Shown here in pieces: positions 44,730-53,074 of a stretch of 64,000 nt of DNA. Position numbers and translations under genes: made by a program. Positions within the stretch are counted from its first letter, which is position 1, and each line of letters opens with the position of its first letter. This stretch comes from Cesiribacteraceae bacterium YIM B00369. Lineage in GTDB: Bacteria; Bacteroidota; Bacteroidia; Cytophagales; Cyclobacteriaceae. The stretch is from contig JAFMYY010000020.1 of assembly GCA_017948555.1 (NCBI GenBank), forward strand, positions 1-64,000, in the 5' to 3' direction. A model generated the notes under the pieces. The model saw only the letters and a program-made list of their open reading frames with translations, did not search any database and was not told the DNA's origin.

Positions 44730-45299
44730 ATGTCCGACAACAGATCAGTAATTCTTGCCAGCTCACTGCATTTATTCGCTGCCCGCGGCTACGATGCTGT
44801 TGGGGTGCAGGAAATAGCAGATGCTTCCGGAGTTAAAAAACCGACTCTTTACCATTACTTCGGCAGCAAGAAAGGAATACTGGAAACCCTGATGAAGGAA
44901 CAGTTTACACCCTTTCTGGATGATCTCCGGAAGGTTTCTGCTTATTCCGGCGATCTTCCTTTAAGCCTCCGGAAAATAACGGAACATTATTTCAGCTTTG
45001 TAGGCCACCAGCCTGTACTATACAAAATGCACCTTGCGCTGTGGTTTGCCAATCCTGAAAATGAGGCAGCCCAAATCGTTTCCCCGCTAATCAGGGAGCA
45101 GCACCAGCTACTGGAAGATCTGTTCCTGCAGGCAGCCGGAACCCATGGAAATATGCAGGGACGCCATGGGGTTTATGCGGCTACCTTCCTGGGGATAATC
45201 AATTCTTACATCATGATGAGCTTCCGCGTGGGAAAAGAGTTAAACGGAGAAACAGTTGCAAATGTCGTTCAGCAATTTTCTTATGGTATTTACTCATAA
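44730..45299 (+). CDS. TetR/AcrR family transcriptional regulator
   Basis: The 189-residue protein has an N-terminal helix-turn-helix (about 8-50, with YDAVGVQEIADASGVKKPTLYHYFGSK split over the fold) and a variable ligand domain. AAGGAG precedes the ATG by 12 nt. A TetR-type palindrome lies 34 nt past its stop, right before the GH13 gene, suggesting that it controls that gene and perhaps itself. Confidence 0.9.
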   Translation: MSDNRSVILASSLHLFAARGYDAVGVQEIADASGVKKPTLYHYFGSKKGILETLMKEQFTPFLDDLRKVSAYSGDLPLSLRKITEHYFSFVGHQPVLYKMHLALWFANPENEAAQIVSPLIREQHQLLEDLFLQAAGTHGNMQGRHGVYAATFLGIINSYIMMSFRVGKELNGETVANVVQQFSYGIYS

Positions 45300-45332
45300 G
45301 CAGGAACTTTCAGGAAGCCAGATTGCTTAGTG

Positions 45333-45344
45333 TACCGAACGGTA
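45333..45344. promoter_or_regulatory. Probable TetR-type operator upstream of the GH13 gene
   Basis: TACCGAACGGTA is a near-perfect palindrome of the form seen in TetR-family operators (ACCG-NN-CGGT core). It is flanked by GTGTAC (45330) and GTACAC (45346). It lies 34 nt after the TetR gene and 20 nt before the ATG of the GH13 gene. Confidence 0.6.
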
Positions 45345-45364
45345 TGTACACTAAAAAATTAAAG

Positions 45365-46720
45365 ATGAAAAATCATTGGAGTAAAGAAGCTGTTTTCTAC
45401 CATATTTATCCCTTAGGTCTCTGCGGAGCCCCTTTACAAAACGACTACACCTCCCCTCCCACCGGGCGGCTTAAGCAGCTCCACAGCTGGGCAGACCACA
45501 TCAGTAACTTAGGCTGCAATGCCCTTTACCTGGGCCCCTTGTTTGAATCAGGTACCCACGGATACGATACCACAGATTATTATGCCACCGACAGGCGTCT
45601 GGGCACTAATGAAGATTTGAAGAACCTGGTAAAGCATTTCCATGAAAAAGGGATCAAGGTAATCCTTGACGGAGTATTCAATCATGTGAGCCGCGACTTT
45701 TGGGCCTTCCGCGATCTCTTAAAGAACGGCCAAAGCTCTCCCTACAAAGACTGGTTCCATGGCGTGGATTTTAACAGGAAAAGCCCCTATGGAGATCCGT
45801 TTAACTATGAGGGCTGGAATGGCCACCATAGCCTGGTAAAACTAAACCTCCACCACCCCCATGTAAGGGCCCATATTTTTGATGCTGTTAAAATGTGGAT
45901 AGATGAATTTAACATAGATGGTCTGCGCCTGGATGCAGCAGATGTTATGGATCTCAACTTCCTGGCGGATCTTTCCCACTTTTGCCACCGCGAAAGAGCT
46001 GATTTCTGGCTTTTGGGAGAGGTTATTCACGGGGATTACCGTCACTGGACAAATGAAGGTCAACTTGATTCGGTAACCAATTATGAATGCTACAAAGGCC
46101 TCTATTCAAGCCACAACGATGGCAACTATTTTGAAATAGCCCATTCGCTCAACCGCCTTTTTGGTGATGGCGGCTTATACAAAGATTTACAACTCTACTC
46201 ATTTGCGGATAATCATGATGTAAACCGTATTGCCAGTACACTCAAAAATGTGAGGCATCTGTACCCTCTGCACGCCCTGCTCTACACCATGCCGGGGATT
46301 CCTTCCATCTATTATGGCAGCGAATGGGGCCTGCCGGGAATGAAGAAACCAGATACCGATACTCCTCTGAGGCCGGCACTGGCACTGCCGGTGCAGGAAA
46401 TACCTCAGCCGGGGCTGGCAGCTGCTATCCAAAAGTTCGCCGGCATCCGGAAGACTCAAAAAGCCTTACGGGAAGGAAACTACCAACAGCTGTTTGTGAG
46501 CGCTATGCAATTTGCTTTTGTCCGTAAATATGGAAATGAAGAGGTAATAGTGGCTGTAAACGCAGCAGAAACCCCTGCTGTCATAAGTATTCCAATAGAA
46601 GGAAAAAATAACCAACAGCTCACCGACCTGCTGGATTCCGGCTACCATGCCACTGTTCAGCAGAATAAACTGGTGATTACCATTCCTGCCTGTTGGGCCA
46701 GAATCCTTAAGGTCAGGTAA
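45365..46720 (+). CDS. GH13 alpha-amylase family enzyme, cytoplasmic
   Basis: From ATG 45365 the protein has 451 residues; the TTG start upstream would overlap the operator. It has GH13 regions: DGVFNH (102-107), GLRLDAADV with nucleophile D190, LLGEV with acid E219, and FADNHD with D285. A short C-terminal all-beta domain (about 375-451) follows. There is no signal peptide, so the enzyme acts in the cytoplasm, perhaps on maltodextrin or trehalose-type sugars. Substrate is not decidable. It seems to be controlled by the TetR protein next to it. Confidence 0.88.
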   Translation: MKNHWSKEAVFYHIYPLGLCGAPLQNDYTSPPTGRLKQLHSWADHISNLGCNALYLGPLFESGTHGYDTTDYYATDRRLGTNEDLKNLVKHFHEKGIKVILDGVFNHVSRDFWAFRDLLKNGQSSPYKDWFHGVDFNRKSPYGDPFNYEGWNGHHSLVKLNLHHPHVRAHIFDAVKMWIDEFNIDGLRLDAADVMDLNFLADLSHFCHRERADFWLLGEVIHGDYRHWTNEGQLDSVTNYECYKGLYSSHNDGNYFEIAHSLNRLFGDGGLYKDLQLYSFADNHDVNRIASTLKNVRHLYPLHALLYTMPGIPSIYYGSEWGLPGMKKPDTDTPLRPALALPVQEIPQPGLAAAIQKFAGIRKTQKALREGNYQQLFVSAMQFAFVRKYGNEEVIVAVNAAETPAVISIPIEGKNNQQLTDLLDSGYHATVQQNKLVITIPACWARILKVR

Positions 46721-46944
46721 AGGGAAGGAAAGGCCCTTTTCTGTCATTCTGCAGGAAGCCTGATATTACATTGCTTCAGCTAATAATGGGGGCACCAAAA
46801 GGGTAATCAGCAGTTTAACTGGTGACTTGTTGAATTATCCTGCCCCGTTTTTGGCGAGGCCTTTTCCTGGATTGGATGTTAGGGATTTCTTAACCGGATA
46901 TCCCGGAATGGACCCGATGCCTCCGGCCCTGAAGTGAGTACAAT

Positions 46945-47709
46945 CTACCTATATGCTCCATTTGCTTTTAATTCGCACATTGGATAAAAGCCAATATCAT
47001 TTTCCTTTGCTTTTTGAATAATGTACTTAAGCAATTCTATATTAAAAGAATAGCCATTATCCTGTTCATCAGTATCAGGAGCATGAGCATATAATAATAA
47101 AACTTCCTGACTGGCAATTGATCGCTCTATTGCAACATCTATCATACTTTTAGTAATCCCCGAATTAATATCAAACCCAAGTGCCGAAAGTATTTTACTG
47201 CCGTCAAAGGAGTAATAAATTTCATCCATCTTTGAGATATTTTTTTCCTTATTCACAGGACTTACTCCTCTCAAAAATTCAAACTTTCTCAACAACAGGA
47301 AGTCCGTAAACCAATACTTAGCTCCGTAAGGATAAGCAAAGGAAACACATTTAAACCCCAGAGAATCCATCGTTTTCATACCCTTGCTAATTTCATTATC
47401 AAGGTAATCGGTATATGAGTTTTCTTTAATATAGTATTCTGATAAAACGTGCATGGTTCCATGGAAACCGATTTCATGGCCATCGTTTTGAAGTTCTTTT
47501 AATTTGTATATCTCAATACTATCAAGAGAATCAGGTTGCGTTATAAAAAAAGTGGCTCTTACATTGTTTTCCCTGAACAATCCGCGCAGTTCAAACCATT
47601 CATTCACCGATCTATCATCAAAAGACAAGGAAACTCCGGCATGCCTTTTCACATTACTGTTACAGGAGAAAAGTAGTATTGCGAATACTATTATTGAGAT
47701 TCTTTGCAT
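46945..47709 (-). CDS. Polysaccharide deacetylase-family lipoprotein
   Basis: From ATG 47709 (MQRISIIVFA) the product has 254 residues with a lipobox LFSC (C16). The NodB-like domain shows SFDD (29-32), HEIGFHGTMH supplying the metal histidines, and YPYGAK. LYAHAPD near the C-terminus supplies a further His. It should remove acetyl groups from a glycan at the cell surface. Its upstream flank is a 120-bp element shared with the next gene, so it may be part of a gene cassette. A longer start would read into that element. Confidence 0.8.
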   Translation of the reverse strand: MQRISIIVFAILLFSCNSNVKRHAGVSLSFDDRSVNEWFELRGLFRENNVRATFFITQPDSLDSIEIYKLKELQNDGHEIGFHGTMHVLSEYYIKENSYTDYLDNEISKGMKTMDSLGFKCVSFAYPYGAKYWFTDFLLLRKFEFLRGVSPVNKEKNISKMDEIYYSFDGSKILSALGFDINSGITKSMIDVAIERSIASQEVLLLYAHAPDTDEQDNGYSFNIELLKYIIQKAKENDIGFYPMCELKANGAYR

Positions 47710-47710
47710 T

Positions 47711-47830
47711 AATGAGGTACATCGGTCCGCAAACCGGGGGTTGGGCATTTAAGAACACCTCGGTTTCCGGTTGCTGTTTAGTGTATAAAAGGCTGTGAAG
47801 CCTGAATTTACAAGTTTATGCCCTATAAGC
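47711..47830 (-). repeat. Cassette-flanking repeat A (attC-like)
   Basis: A 120-bp element one base upstream of the deacetylase ATG. On the plus strand it aligns with 48501-48620 throughout, sharing ACCGGG/GTTGGGC and the exact 12-mer GGCTGTGAAGCC. GGGCAT on one arm can pair with ATGCCC on the other, giving a folded, attC-like structure. Minor hairpins include CGGT/ACCG and GGCT/AGCC. Confidence 0.75.
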
Positions 47831-47845
47831 TTTTGCATCCTGAGT

Positions 47846-48496
47846 TTATTGTTTTGTTGCCCACTCAATTGTCGGCAACACCCATTCATCTAAAGGCTGA
47901 AATATGAATCCGTGTCCTAAGCCAGTATTTAATTCCACCTCATTGTACTTTCTAACTCCCGAAGAGCTTGTTTTGATCGATAAACAGCTACTGCCAATAT
48001 TATCAGAAATATCATAAATTGATAAGATGTTTCCATGAAGATCGATAGCAACGTTCTCTAAAACCCAATCATTACAATTCGCCAACAATACAAAATTAAG
48101 TTTTGGATTAGCGAGCTTTGTGGAGGTTAACATTGCGATGACAGATCCCCTGGAGGCTCCGACAACTGTTATGTTTTCAGGACTTACGCCAGAAGAGATC
48201 AAATCATTAATCTGATCGGCAATCTTTGTGGAGTATGATTCCACATCAGTGCCTTTGGGCCTGGGTTCGCTAATAACCTTTATCCCATTTTCCTCAAAGC
48301 GATCAAGAATTTTCTCGTATTCATATTTCCCAAATTTTTCGCTGGAAGCATGAATCCCCTGTTCTTCAACTATTTTCCCATGTAGATAGAAGAGGTAATA
48401 TTTTGTGTTATCAATCCTGGAAAGAATTTGAGAATTGCTTTGAGTACAAGCAAAAAATCCTGCAAAGAGTAAAAAAGCGCAGTAAGTCTTTATCAT
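47846..48496 (-). CDS. Alpha/beta hydrolase-fold lipoprotein
   Basis: The 216-residue protein has a lipobox FFAC (C17), a nucleophile elbow GASRG (113-117, S115) and a likely catalytic His in GLGHGF near the C-terminus. LHG about residue 38 could be the oxyanion strand. The substrate is unknown. It lies between two copies of the 120-bp element and is transcribed like the genes on either side, as in a cassette array. Confidence 0.75.
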   Translation of the reverse strand: MIKTYCAFLLFAGFFACTQSNSQILSRIDNTKYYLFYLHGKIVEEQGIHASSEKFGKYEYEKILDRFEENGIKVISEPRPKGTDVESYSTKIADQINDLISSGVSPENITVVGASRGSVIAMLTSTKLANPKLNFVLLANCNDWVLENVAIDLHGNILSIYDISDNIGSSCLSIKTSSSGVRKYNEVELNTGLGHGFIFQPLDEWVLPTIEWATKQ

Positions 48497-48500
48497 CTTA

Positions 48501-48620
48501 AATGAGATGTTACGGTTTGCTAACCGGGTGTTGGGCTTTTAAAGGTTCTGAAATGTCCTGTTGCTGCTTAGCTTAAAATGGCTGTGAAGCCGGAATTACC
48601 AGTTTATACCCAATAACCTG
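48501..48620 (-). repeat. Cassette-flanking repeat B (attC-like)
   Basis: A 120-bp element four bases upstream of the alpha/beta hydrolase ATG and 20 nt after the toxin remnant. It aligns with 47711-47830. On the minus strand TTGGG on one arm can pair with CCCAA on the other. GCCCAACCCAAC follows on the toxin side. Confidence 0.75.
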
Positions 48621-48640
48621 TTTGTTGGGTTGGGCTAGTG

Positions 48641-48945
48641 CTATTTTAATTTATCAGGGTGCTGTCTGTTATCAAAGATGGTGTAAACCCGAATCAGAGA
48701 TTTGTCCCAATCAATTTTATAATAACATGATTATGCTTTGAGAGAACGGCTCATCGTAATCCTGCTTTCTTACTTGATTCAGCGTATATTTCCGGGAATT
48801 TGACAACAATCCGCTCAAAGTTTTTTATCTGAGCCACAAACTTGCTTACCTCCTTTTCCGTCCACTCTGCCCGGAGATAAAGAACGATTCTGTCAAACTG
48901 AAACTTTGATTCTTTCGACCAAAGGATACCAAATTCAGTCTCCAT
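48641..48945 (-). pseudogene. Decayed RelE/ParE-family toxin
   Basis: The frame opens at ATG 48945 and gives 64 residues typical of RelE/ParE toxins (ILWSKESKFQFDRI, then AEWTEKEV) before a TGA (48751-48753) following GLR. Beyond the TGA the same frame continues as AVLSKHNHVI, then a one-base loss near 48720 shifts it; the next frame gives KIDWDKSLIRVYTIFDNRQ and ends HPDKLK at a TAG (48641). Together these rebuild a normal-length toxin of about 100 residues. The ancestral gene therefore has one nonsense change (CGA to TGA fits) and one single-base deletion. It overlaps the antitoxin by 11 nt. Confidence 0.85.
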
Positions 48946-49162
48946 ATCCCGACCAGAATTCCTTACTTGTCAAAACCTCTCCTTTTTCATGATTTTCAAT
49001 CCCACGGTTAATGGATTCGGTTTCTTCATCACTCAATTCATCATACCAGTCTGCTGAGGCGGCATTAGAATCTTTGATAGACTTTAATGTATTGAGCAAA
49101 GAATAGTCATTGGTTTTGGTAATCCATTCAATGATTTCGTATTTGAGCGTCTGAATTTTCAT
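48935..49162 (-). CDS. Antitoxin of a RelE/ParE-type module
   Basis: From ATG 49162 (MKIQTLKYEI) the product has 75 residues; a longer frame upstream looks non-coding. It has the general look of small antitoxins paired with RelE/ParE toxins: a short helical start and an acidic ELSDEETESINRGIENHEKG stretch leading to a C-terminal EFWSGYGD. It overlaps the toxin start by 11 nt. The frame is intact although the toxin is broken, so the module is probably inactive. Confidence 0.75.
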   Translation of the reverse strand: MKIQTLKYEIIEWITKTNDYSLLNTLKSIKDSNAASADWYDELSDEETESINRGIENHEKGEVLTSKEFWSGYGD

Positions 49163-49503
49163 TACAATCTTTCTTTTGGTCTTATTAAAGATACAAATGT
49201 CTGCATGAATTGGTGAAATTGGATTGGGAAATTTTATACATAAGCCCAACTACTGTAAAGCTACACCTTTAAACGTAACCCATTTGCTCATTAAAAGCAA
49301 ACTCCCACCGGTGAGGAGGCAAGGTGTTTCCGACAACTCCCAAAGCCTGTATTTATCTCCTTAACAGATAAGCGGTCCACAAGTAATCTTTACCTGCAGT
49401 CCTGCCGGCTGTTTGTTTTTATGAAGATTCTTTAAAGCCTTTCCGCTTTTTATAGTTTTAGGCTTTACTTTTGCCCCGGAACAGAGCAACATACTTAAAA
49501 TTT
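49163..49503. other. Intergenic region between the cassette island and fabF-like gene
   Basis: About 340 nt without a gene. GCCCAAC (49244-49250; GTTGGGC on the minus strand) repeats the 7-mer found in both 120-bp elements and may mark the edge of the island. A TATCTTTA-like -7 sequence for the antitoxin lies near 49190 on the minus strand. Confidence 0.5.
49466..49473 (+). promoter_or_regulatory. Possible -7 element of the fabF-like gene
   Basis: TACTTTTG fits TAnnTTTG and lies 30 nt upstream of the ATG at 49504. It makes the in-frame TTG at 49471 an unlikely start. A matching -33 element is not obvious. Confidence 0.45.
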
Positions 49504-50751
49504 ATGCATTCTCCTCAACGTGTGGTTATCACCGGGCTTGGCGCCCTCAGCCCTCTGGGCAATTCTGTGGAAGAGAGCTGGAAAAACTTACTGGCAGGAA
49601 AAAGCGGGGCAGCTCCTCTTACCCGCTTTAATGCTGATAAGTTTAAAACCCGCTTTGCCTGCGAATTGAAAAGCTTTTCGGCTGAAGATTATCTTGACCG
49701 GAAAACCGTGAGGACCAACGACCGCTTTACCCAATATGCTTTGATTGCCGGCAGGGAGGCATGGCAGCATGCAGGACTGGAAAATGCAGCACTGAACAGG
49801 AGGCGCTGTGGGGTTATATGGGCATCGGGGAACGGAGGCGTGGGAACTTTTGAGGAAGAGGTAAGGGATTATTACCTGCAGGACCAGCAGCCCCGTTTTA
49901 ATCCTTACTTCATACCCAAAACCCTGCTGGATTCCCCTTCGGGAGCTCTGGCGCTCACTTTTGGGCTGCAGGGTGTAAACTTTGGCGCGGTAGCTGCCTG
50001 TGCGGCGGCAAATACCGCTATTATTCAGGCCATGAACTACATCAGCCAGGGAAAGGCAGATCTGATTATCTGCGGGGGCTCTGAGGCGCCCATTACCCCT
50101 GCCTGGCTTGGTGGCTTCAGCTCTCTTAAAGCACTTTCCACCCGCAACGATTCTCCCCTTACTGCCTCCCGGCCACTGGATGCCGGCCGCGATGGCTTTG
50201 TATTAGGGGAAGGTGCTGGTGCCCTTATTCTTGAATCGTACCCTCATGCTGTTTCCCGTGGAGCCTGTATTTATGGGGAGGTATTGGGAGGCGGAATATC
50301 TGCAGATGCTTATCATGCCACCGCCACTCACCCTGAGGGAGAGGGAGCTGCCTTTTGTATGCAGTCCGCTCTGGAAGAGGCCAATTTAGACCCCGGGGCC
50401 ATCGGTTATATAAATTTGCATGCCACCTCCACCCCTCTTGGAGACCTTTCTGAAATGAAGGCCGTTAATAATGTATTCGGTGATCATCTGGCAGATATTA
50501 CCTTAGGCGCCACAAAGTCCATGACCGGCCACCTCCTGGGAGCCGCCGGCGCATTGGAAGCAATTATTTGTGTTAAAGCCATTCAAACGGGGTGGATCCC
50601 TCCCACCATTAATCTTGAAAATCCTGATAATGCCCTTCCCGTTTCCTGCCAGCTGCCTGCAAAAGCAATCCGGAAAGAGGTAAAGTATGCCTTAAGCAAC
50701 AACTTTGGCTTTGGCGGCCATAATGCGGCAGTGGTTTTCGGAGCAGTCTGA
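49504..50751 (+). CDS. Beta-ketoacyl-ACP synthase II family protein
   Basis: From ATG 49504 the product has 415 residues. The Cys-His-His triad is present: C166 (AVAACAAAN), H306 (LHATSTPLGD) and H343 (KSMTGHLLGAAGA), with K338 and NNFGFGGHN near the end. It condenses malonyl-ACP with acyl-ACP, as FabF does. No acpP, fabD or other fatty acid genes are adjacent, so it could be a second copy used for a special lipid or aryl polyene-type product. The family is certain; the pathway is not. Confidence 0.88.
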   Translation: MHSPQRVVITGLGALSPLGNSVEESWKNLLAGKSGAAPLTRFNADKFKTRFACELKSFSAEDYLDRKTVRTNDRFTQYALIAGREAWQHAGLENAALNRRRCGVIWASGNGGVGTFEEEVRDYYLQDQQPRFNPYFIPKTLLDSPSGALALTFGLQGVNFGAVAACAAANTAIIQAMNYISQGKADLIICGGSEAPITPAWLGGFSSLKALSTRNDSPLTASRPLDAGRDGFVLGEGAGALILESYPHAVSRGACIYGEVLGGGISADAYHATATHPEGEGAAFCMQSALEEANLDPGAIGYINLHATSTPLGDLSEMKAVNNVFGDHLADITLGATKSMTGHLLGAAGALEAIICVKAIQTGWIPPTINLENPDNALPVSCQLPAKAIRKEVKYALSNNFGFGGHNAAVVFGAV

Positions 50752-50788
50752 TCAGGAAAATAATGCCACCCTTATTCAGATTAAGCTG

Positions 50789-52273
50789 TTAATTTGAACC
50801 TTCCAATTCCGCAAATGCTTCTTCCAGAATGGCACAGGCCTTCTCCATTTCCTCTTCTGTCATATGCGCAAAGCCCATCCGGCAGGCATTGAGGTGCCTG
50901 TCCGGCGGATTATAGGCAGCTCCGTCGGATAGATAAAGGTCTTTCTTTTTACAAATACGGGCAAGCTCCGGCAGCGAAACAGGCGCTTTAAATTTCACCC
51001 AAACGGCCATCCCTCCCTCGGGCTCCTGAAAATCCAGCCAGGCACTAAACCGCTCCCTTAAGAGCCGGCAGAAATATTCCTTTCTGGCCCTGTAAATCTT
51101 TTTGCTTTTGCGGAGGTAACGATGCATCGTTCCGTCGTGCATCAGGTTTGCAATGGAGCGTTCTATCACATGATCACCCTGGCGGTCGGATATTCTCCGG
51201 TATTTGATCATTTCGGCAATTAACTCCTGTGGTGCCACTACAAAACCGGTGCGGATGCCGGGATATATCGTTTTGGACCAGGAACCAATGTACACCACCA
51301 GGCCATGAGCATCCATGCCGGCAATAGGCAGGGTGGGCTTGTTCTCATAATGATAATCGAAGTCGTAATCATCTTCCAGTATAAAAAAGCCCCGCTTTCT
51401 GGCCAGCTCATACAGGTGCACCCTCCTCTCCGGAGCCAGGGTTACGGTAGTAGGATGATGGTGGTGAGAGGTAATATAAAGCATCCGTATTTTCTCCCGT
51501 TCCAGTAAGGCTTCCAGGGCGGCAGTATCCAAACCTTTTTCATCCACAGGAATCCTGAACAGGCGGGCCCCTGCATCCTCAAAACTGAAGTTGGCTGTCT
51601 GGTAACTTAACTCCCCTGTTACCACACCATCTCCGGGCTTAATAGTTGCCCGGGCTATCAGGTAAATGGCCATAATACTTCCCCTGCTTATGAACAAATT
51701 CTCAGGACTTGTATTGAGGCCACGGTGCTCATTCAGTTCCCTGCTCATCAGCTTCCGCAATAAAGGTTCTCCCTGCGCATCGGCATAGCCAAACAAACTA
51801 AGCGGACCACCCTTTTTTAACAGCCGGTGATATTCCCGCCCCAGCTCATTGAGCGGACTCAGCCGCGGATCCGGCACACCATCATTAAAGGCAAGAGTAC
51901 ATTGCGAAACCTGTGGAGGCTGGAGGTTTGGATTAGGCTCCAGGCGGATTCCGGAGACCTTCTCTTCCTTTCCGGCAAGCTCTGTTTTTAAAGGTTCCCT
52001 TACCAGCGGTAGTTTTTCATTAACAAACAGGCCGCTCCTCGGGCGTGCCACAACCCAACCCTCGGTAAGCAATTCGTCGGTAGCAAGGCTAATGGTATTC
52101 CGGTTTACCTTCAGTATCTCAGCCATTATTCTGGAGCCGGGTAATTTCTGCCCGGGCTTAATTACACCCTGCTTCATCAGCATTGAAAGCTCCCGGGCAA
52201 TCTGGAGATACACAGGGCTTTCCCTGTTTCTGTCTATACTTATCCCGTTAAGGTATGGAAAATTAATGTTCAT
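50789..52273 (-). CDS. MocR/PdxR-type GntR regulator with aminotransferase domain
   Basis: The 494-residue protein has an N-terminal GntR winged helix (about 15-85, with GQKLPGSRIMAEILKVNRNTIS) and a fold-type I aminotransferase domain. YIGSWSKTIYPGIRTGF holds the PLP-binding lysine. MocR regulators sense pyridoxal phosphate or amines; PdxR activates PLP synthesis. It is transcribed away from a flavin-binding oxidase-like gene, a common regulator-target layout. Confidence 0.92.
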   Translation of the reverse strand: MNINFPYLNGISIDRNRESPVYLQIARELSMLMKQGVIKPGQKLPGSRIMAEILKVNRNTISLATDELLTEGWVVARPRSGLFVNEKLPLVREPLKTELAGKEEKVSGIRLEPNPNLQPPQVSQCTLAFNDGVPDPRLSPLNELGREYHRLLKKGGPLSLFGYADAQGEPLLRKLMSRELNEHRGLNTSPENLFISRGSIMAIYLIARATIKPGDGVVTGELSYQTANFSFEDAGARLFRIPVDEKGLDTAALEALLEREKIRMLYITSHHHHPTTVTLAPERRVHLYELARKRGFFILEDDYDFDYHYENKPTLPIAGMDAHGLVVYIGSWSKTIYPGIRTGFVVAPQELIAEMIKYRRISDRQGDHVIERSIANLMHDGTMHRYLRKSKKIYRARKEYFCRLLRERFSAWLDFQEPEGGMAVWVKFKAPVSLPELARICKKKDLYLSDGAAYNPPDRHLNACRMGFAHMTEEEMEKACAILEEAFAELEGSN

Positions 52274-52294
52274 CTGGCCTGGCTGTTATCTATA

Positions 52295-52320
52295 AACTGG
52301 CTCTACAATATAGTCCAGTT
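52295..52320. promoter_or_regulatory. Possible operator between the MocR gene and its target
   Basis: AACTGG (52295-52300) and CCAGTT (52315-52320) form an inverted repeat with 14 nt between, so the half-sites are two DNA turns apart. It covers the expected -33 region of the plus-strand gene. Confidence 0.5.
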
Positions 52321-52326
52321 AAGGAT

Positions 52327-52334
52327 TAGTTTTG
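52327..52334 (+). promoter_or_regulatory. Possible -7 element of the oxidase-like gene
   Basis: TAGTTTTG fits TAnnTTTG and lies 38 nt before the ATG at 52373. The inverted repeat just upstream overlaps where the -33 element would be. Confidence 0.45.
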
Positions 52335-52372
52335 CATCAACAAAGGAAATAATAATTTTAAATTTTATTGAA

Positions 52373-53050
52373 ATGCCGGACTATTCCATTACCCCCAACA
52401 CTAAAATTTCCCGCGACCCACACAGGGGAGCGTATGATTCCGAAACCATCTATGCAATACTGGATGAAGCGATTGATATTACCATCTCCTATATCGAAAA
52501 TGGTATACCTAAAGCCTTGCCCACGGGTTTTGTAAGGATAGAAGATAAGCTGTACATCCATGGATCAGTGAAAAGCCATTTTATTCAGGAAATCCTTAAA
52601 AATGAAACAGTTTGCCTGAGTGTTTCTCTTTTGGATGGTCTGGTTCTGGCGAATACCGCCTTTAACCATTCTTTCAACTATCGCTCAGTGGTGGTTTTCA
52701 GCTCCGCTTATCTGGAAGAAGATGAGAAAATAAAAATGGAAGCATTAAAAGCCTTTACAGAAAAAACGCTGCCCGGCCGCTGGGATGATAACATCCGCCT
52801 GCCTACTCCCGAAGAAATGAAAATTACCGCTTTAGTATGCTTTCCCATTAAGGAGGCATCTGCAAAAATGCGGGTGGGGCAACCGAACAACCCAAAAGCA
52901 GAAGAAGGGCGGCAGGTATGGACCGGCTATATTCCTTTGAAAAGAATATACCAGGAGCCCGTAAGCAATCCAGGTGTACCTGAAGGAGTTATTCTGCCTG
53001 AATACATCAGGAGCTTTGTGGAGAAACCATCAGCCAAAGTGGAGGCATAA
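52373..53050 (+). CDS. Pyridoxamine 5'-phosphate oxidase-family protein
   Basis: The 225-residue protein has a split-barrel FMN-binding fold: GIPKALPTGFVRIEDKLYIH and NYRSVVVF are typical blocks, and the protein ends in a region with LPEYIRSF. Members bind flavin or heme. It lies opposite the MocR regulator, which suggests control by that protein. A role in vitamin B6 use is an inference from the regulator type. The DUF1272 gene follows on the same strand, 24 nt away. Confidence 0.85.
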   Translation: MPDYSITPNTKISRDPHRGAYDSETIYAILDEAIDITISYIENGIPKALPTGFVRIEDKLYIHGSVKSHFIQEILKNETVCLSVSLLDGLVLANTAFNHSFNYRSVVVFSSAYLEEDEKIKMEALKAFTEKTLPGRWDDNIRLPTPEEMKITALVCFPIKEASAKMRVGQPNNPKAEEGRQVWTGYIPLKRIYQEPVSNPGVPEGVILPEYIRSFVEKPSAKVEA

Positions 53051-53074
53051 GAGCAGAGCAAAACCAGCTGAAGT

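Noticed and set aside
48751-48753. TGA read as selenocysteine or other recoding in the toxin gene
   Set aside because: A second, independent frameshift follows, and no selenocysteine context is seen. Gene decay explains both.
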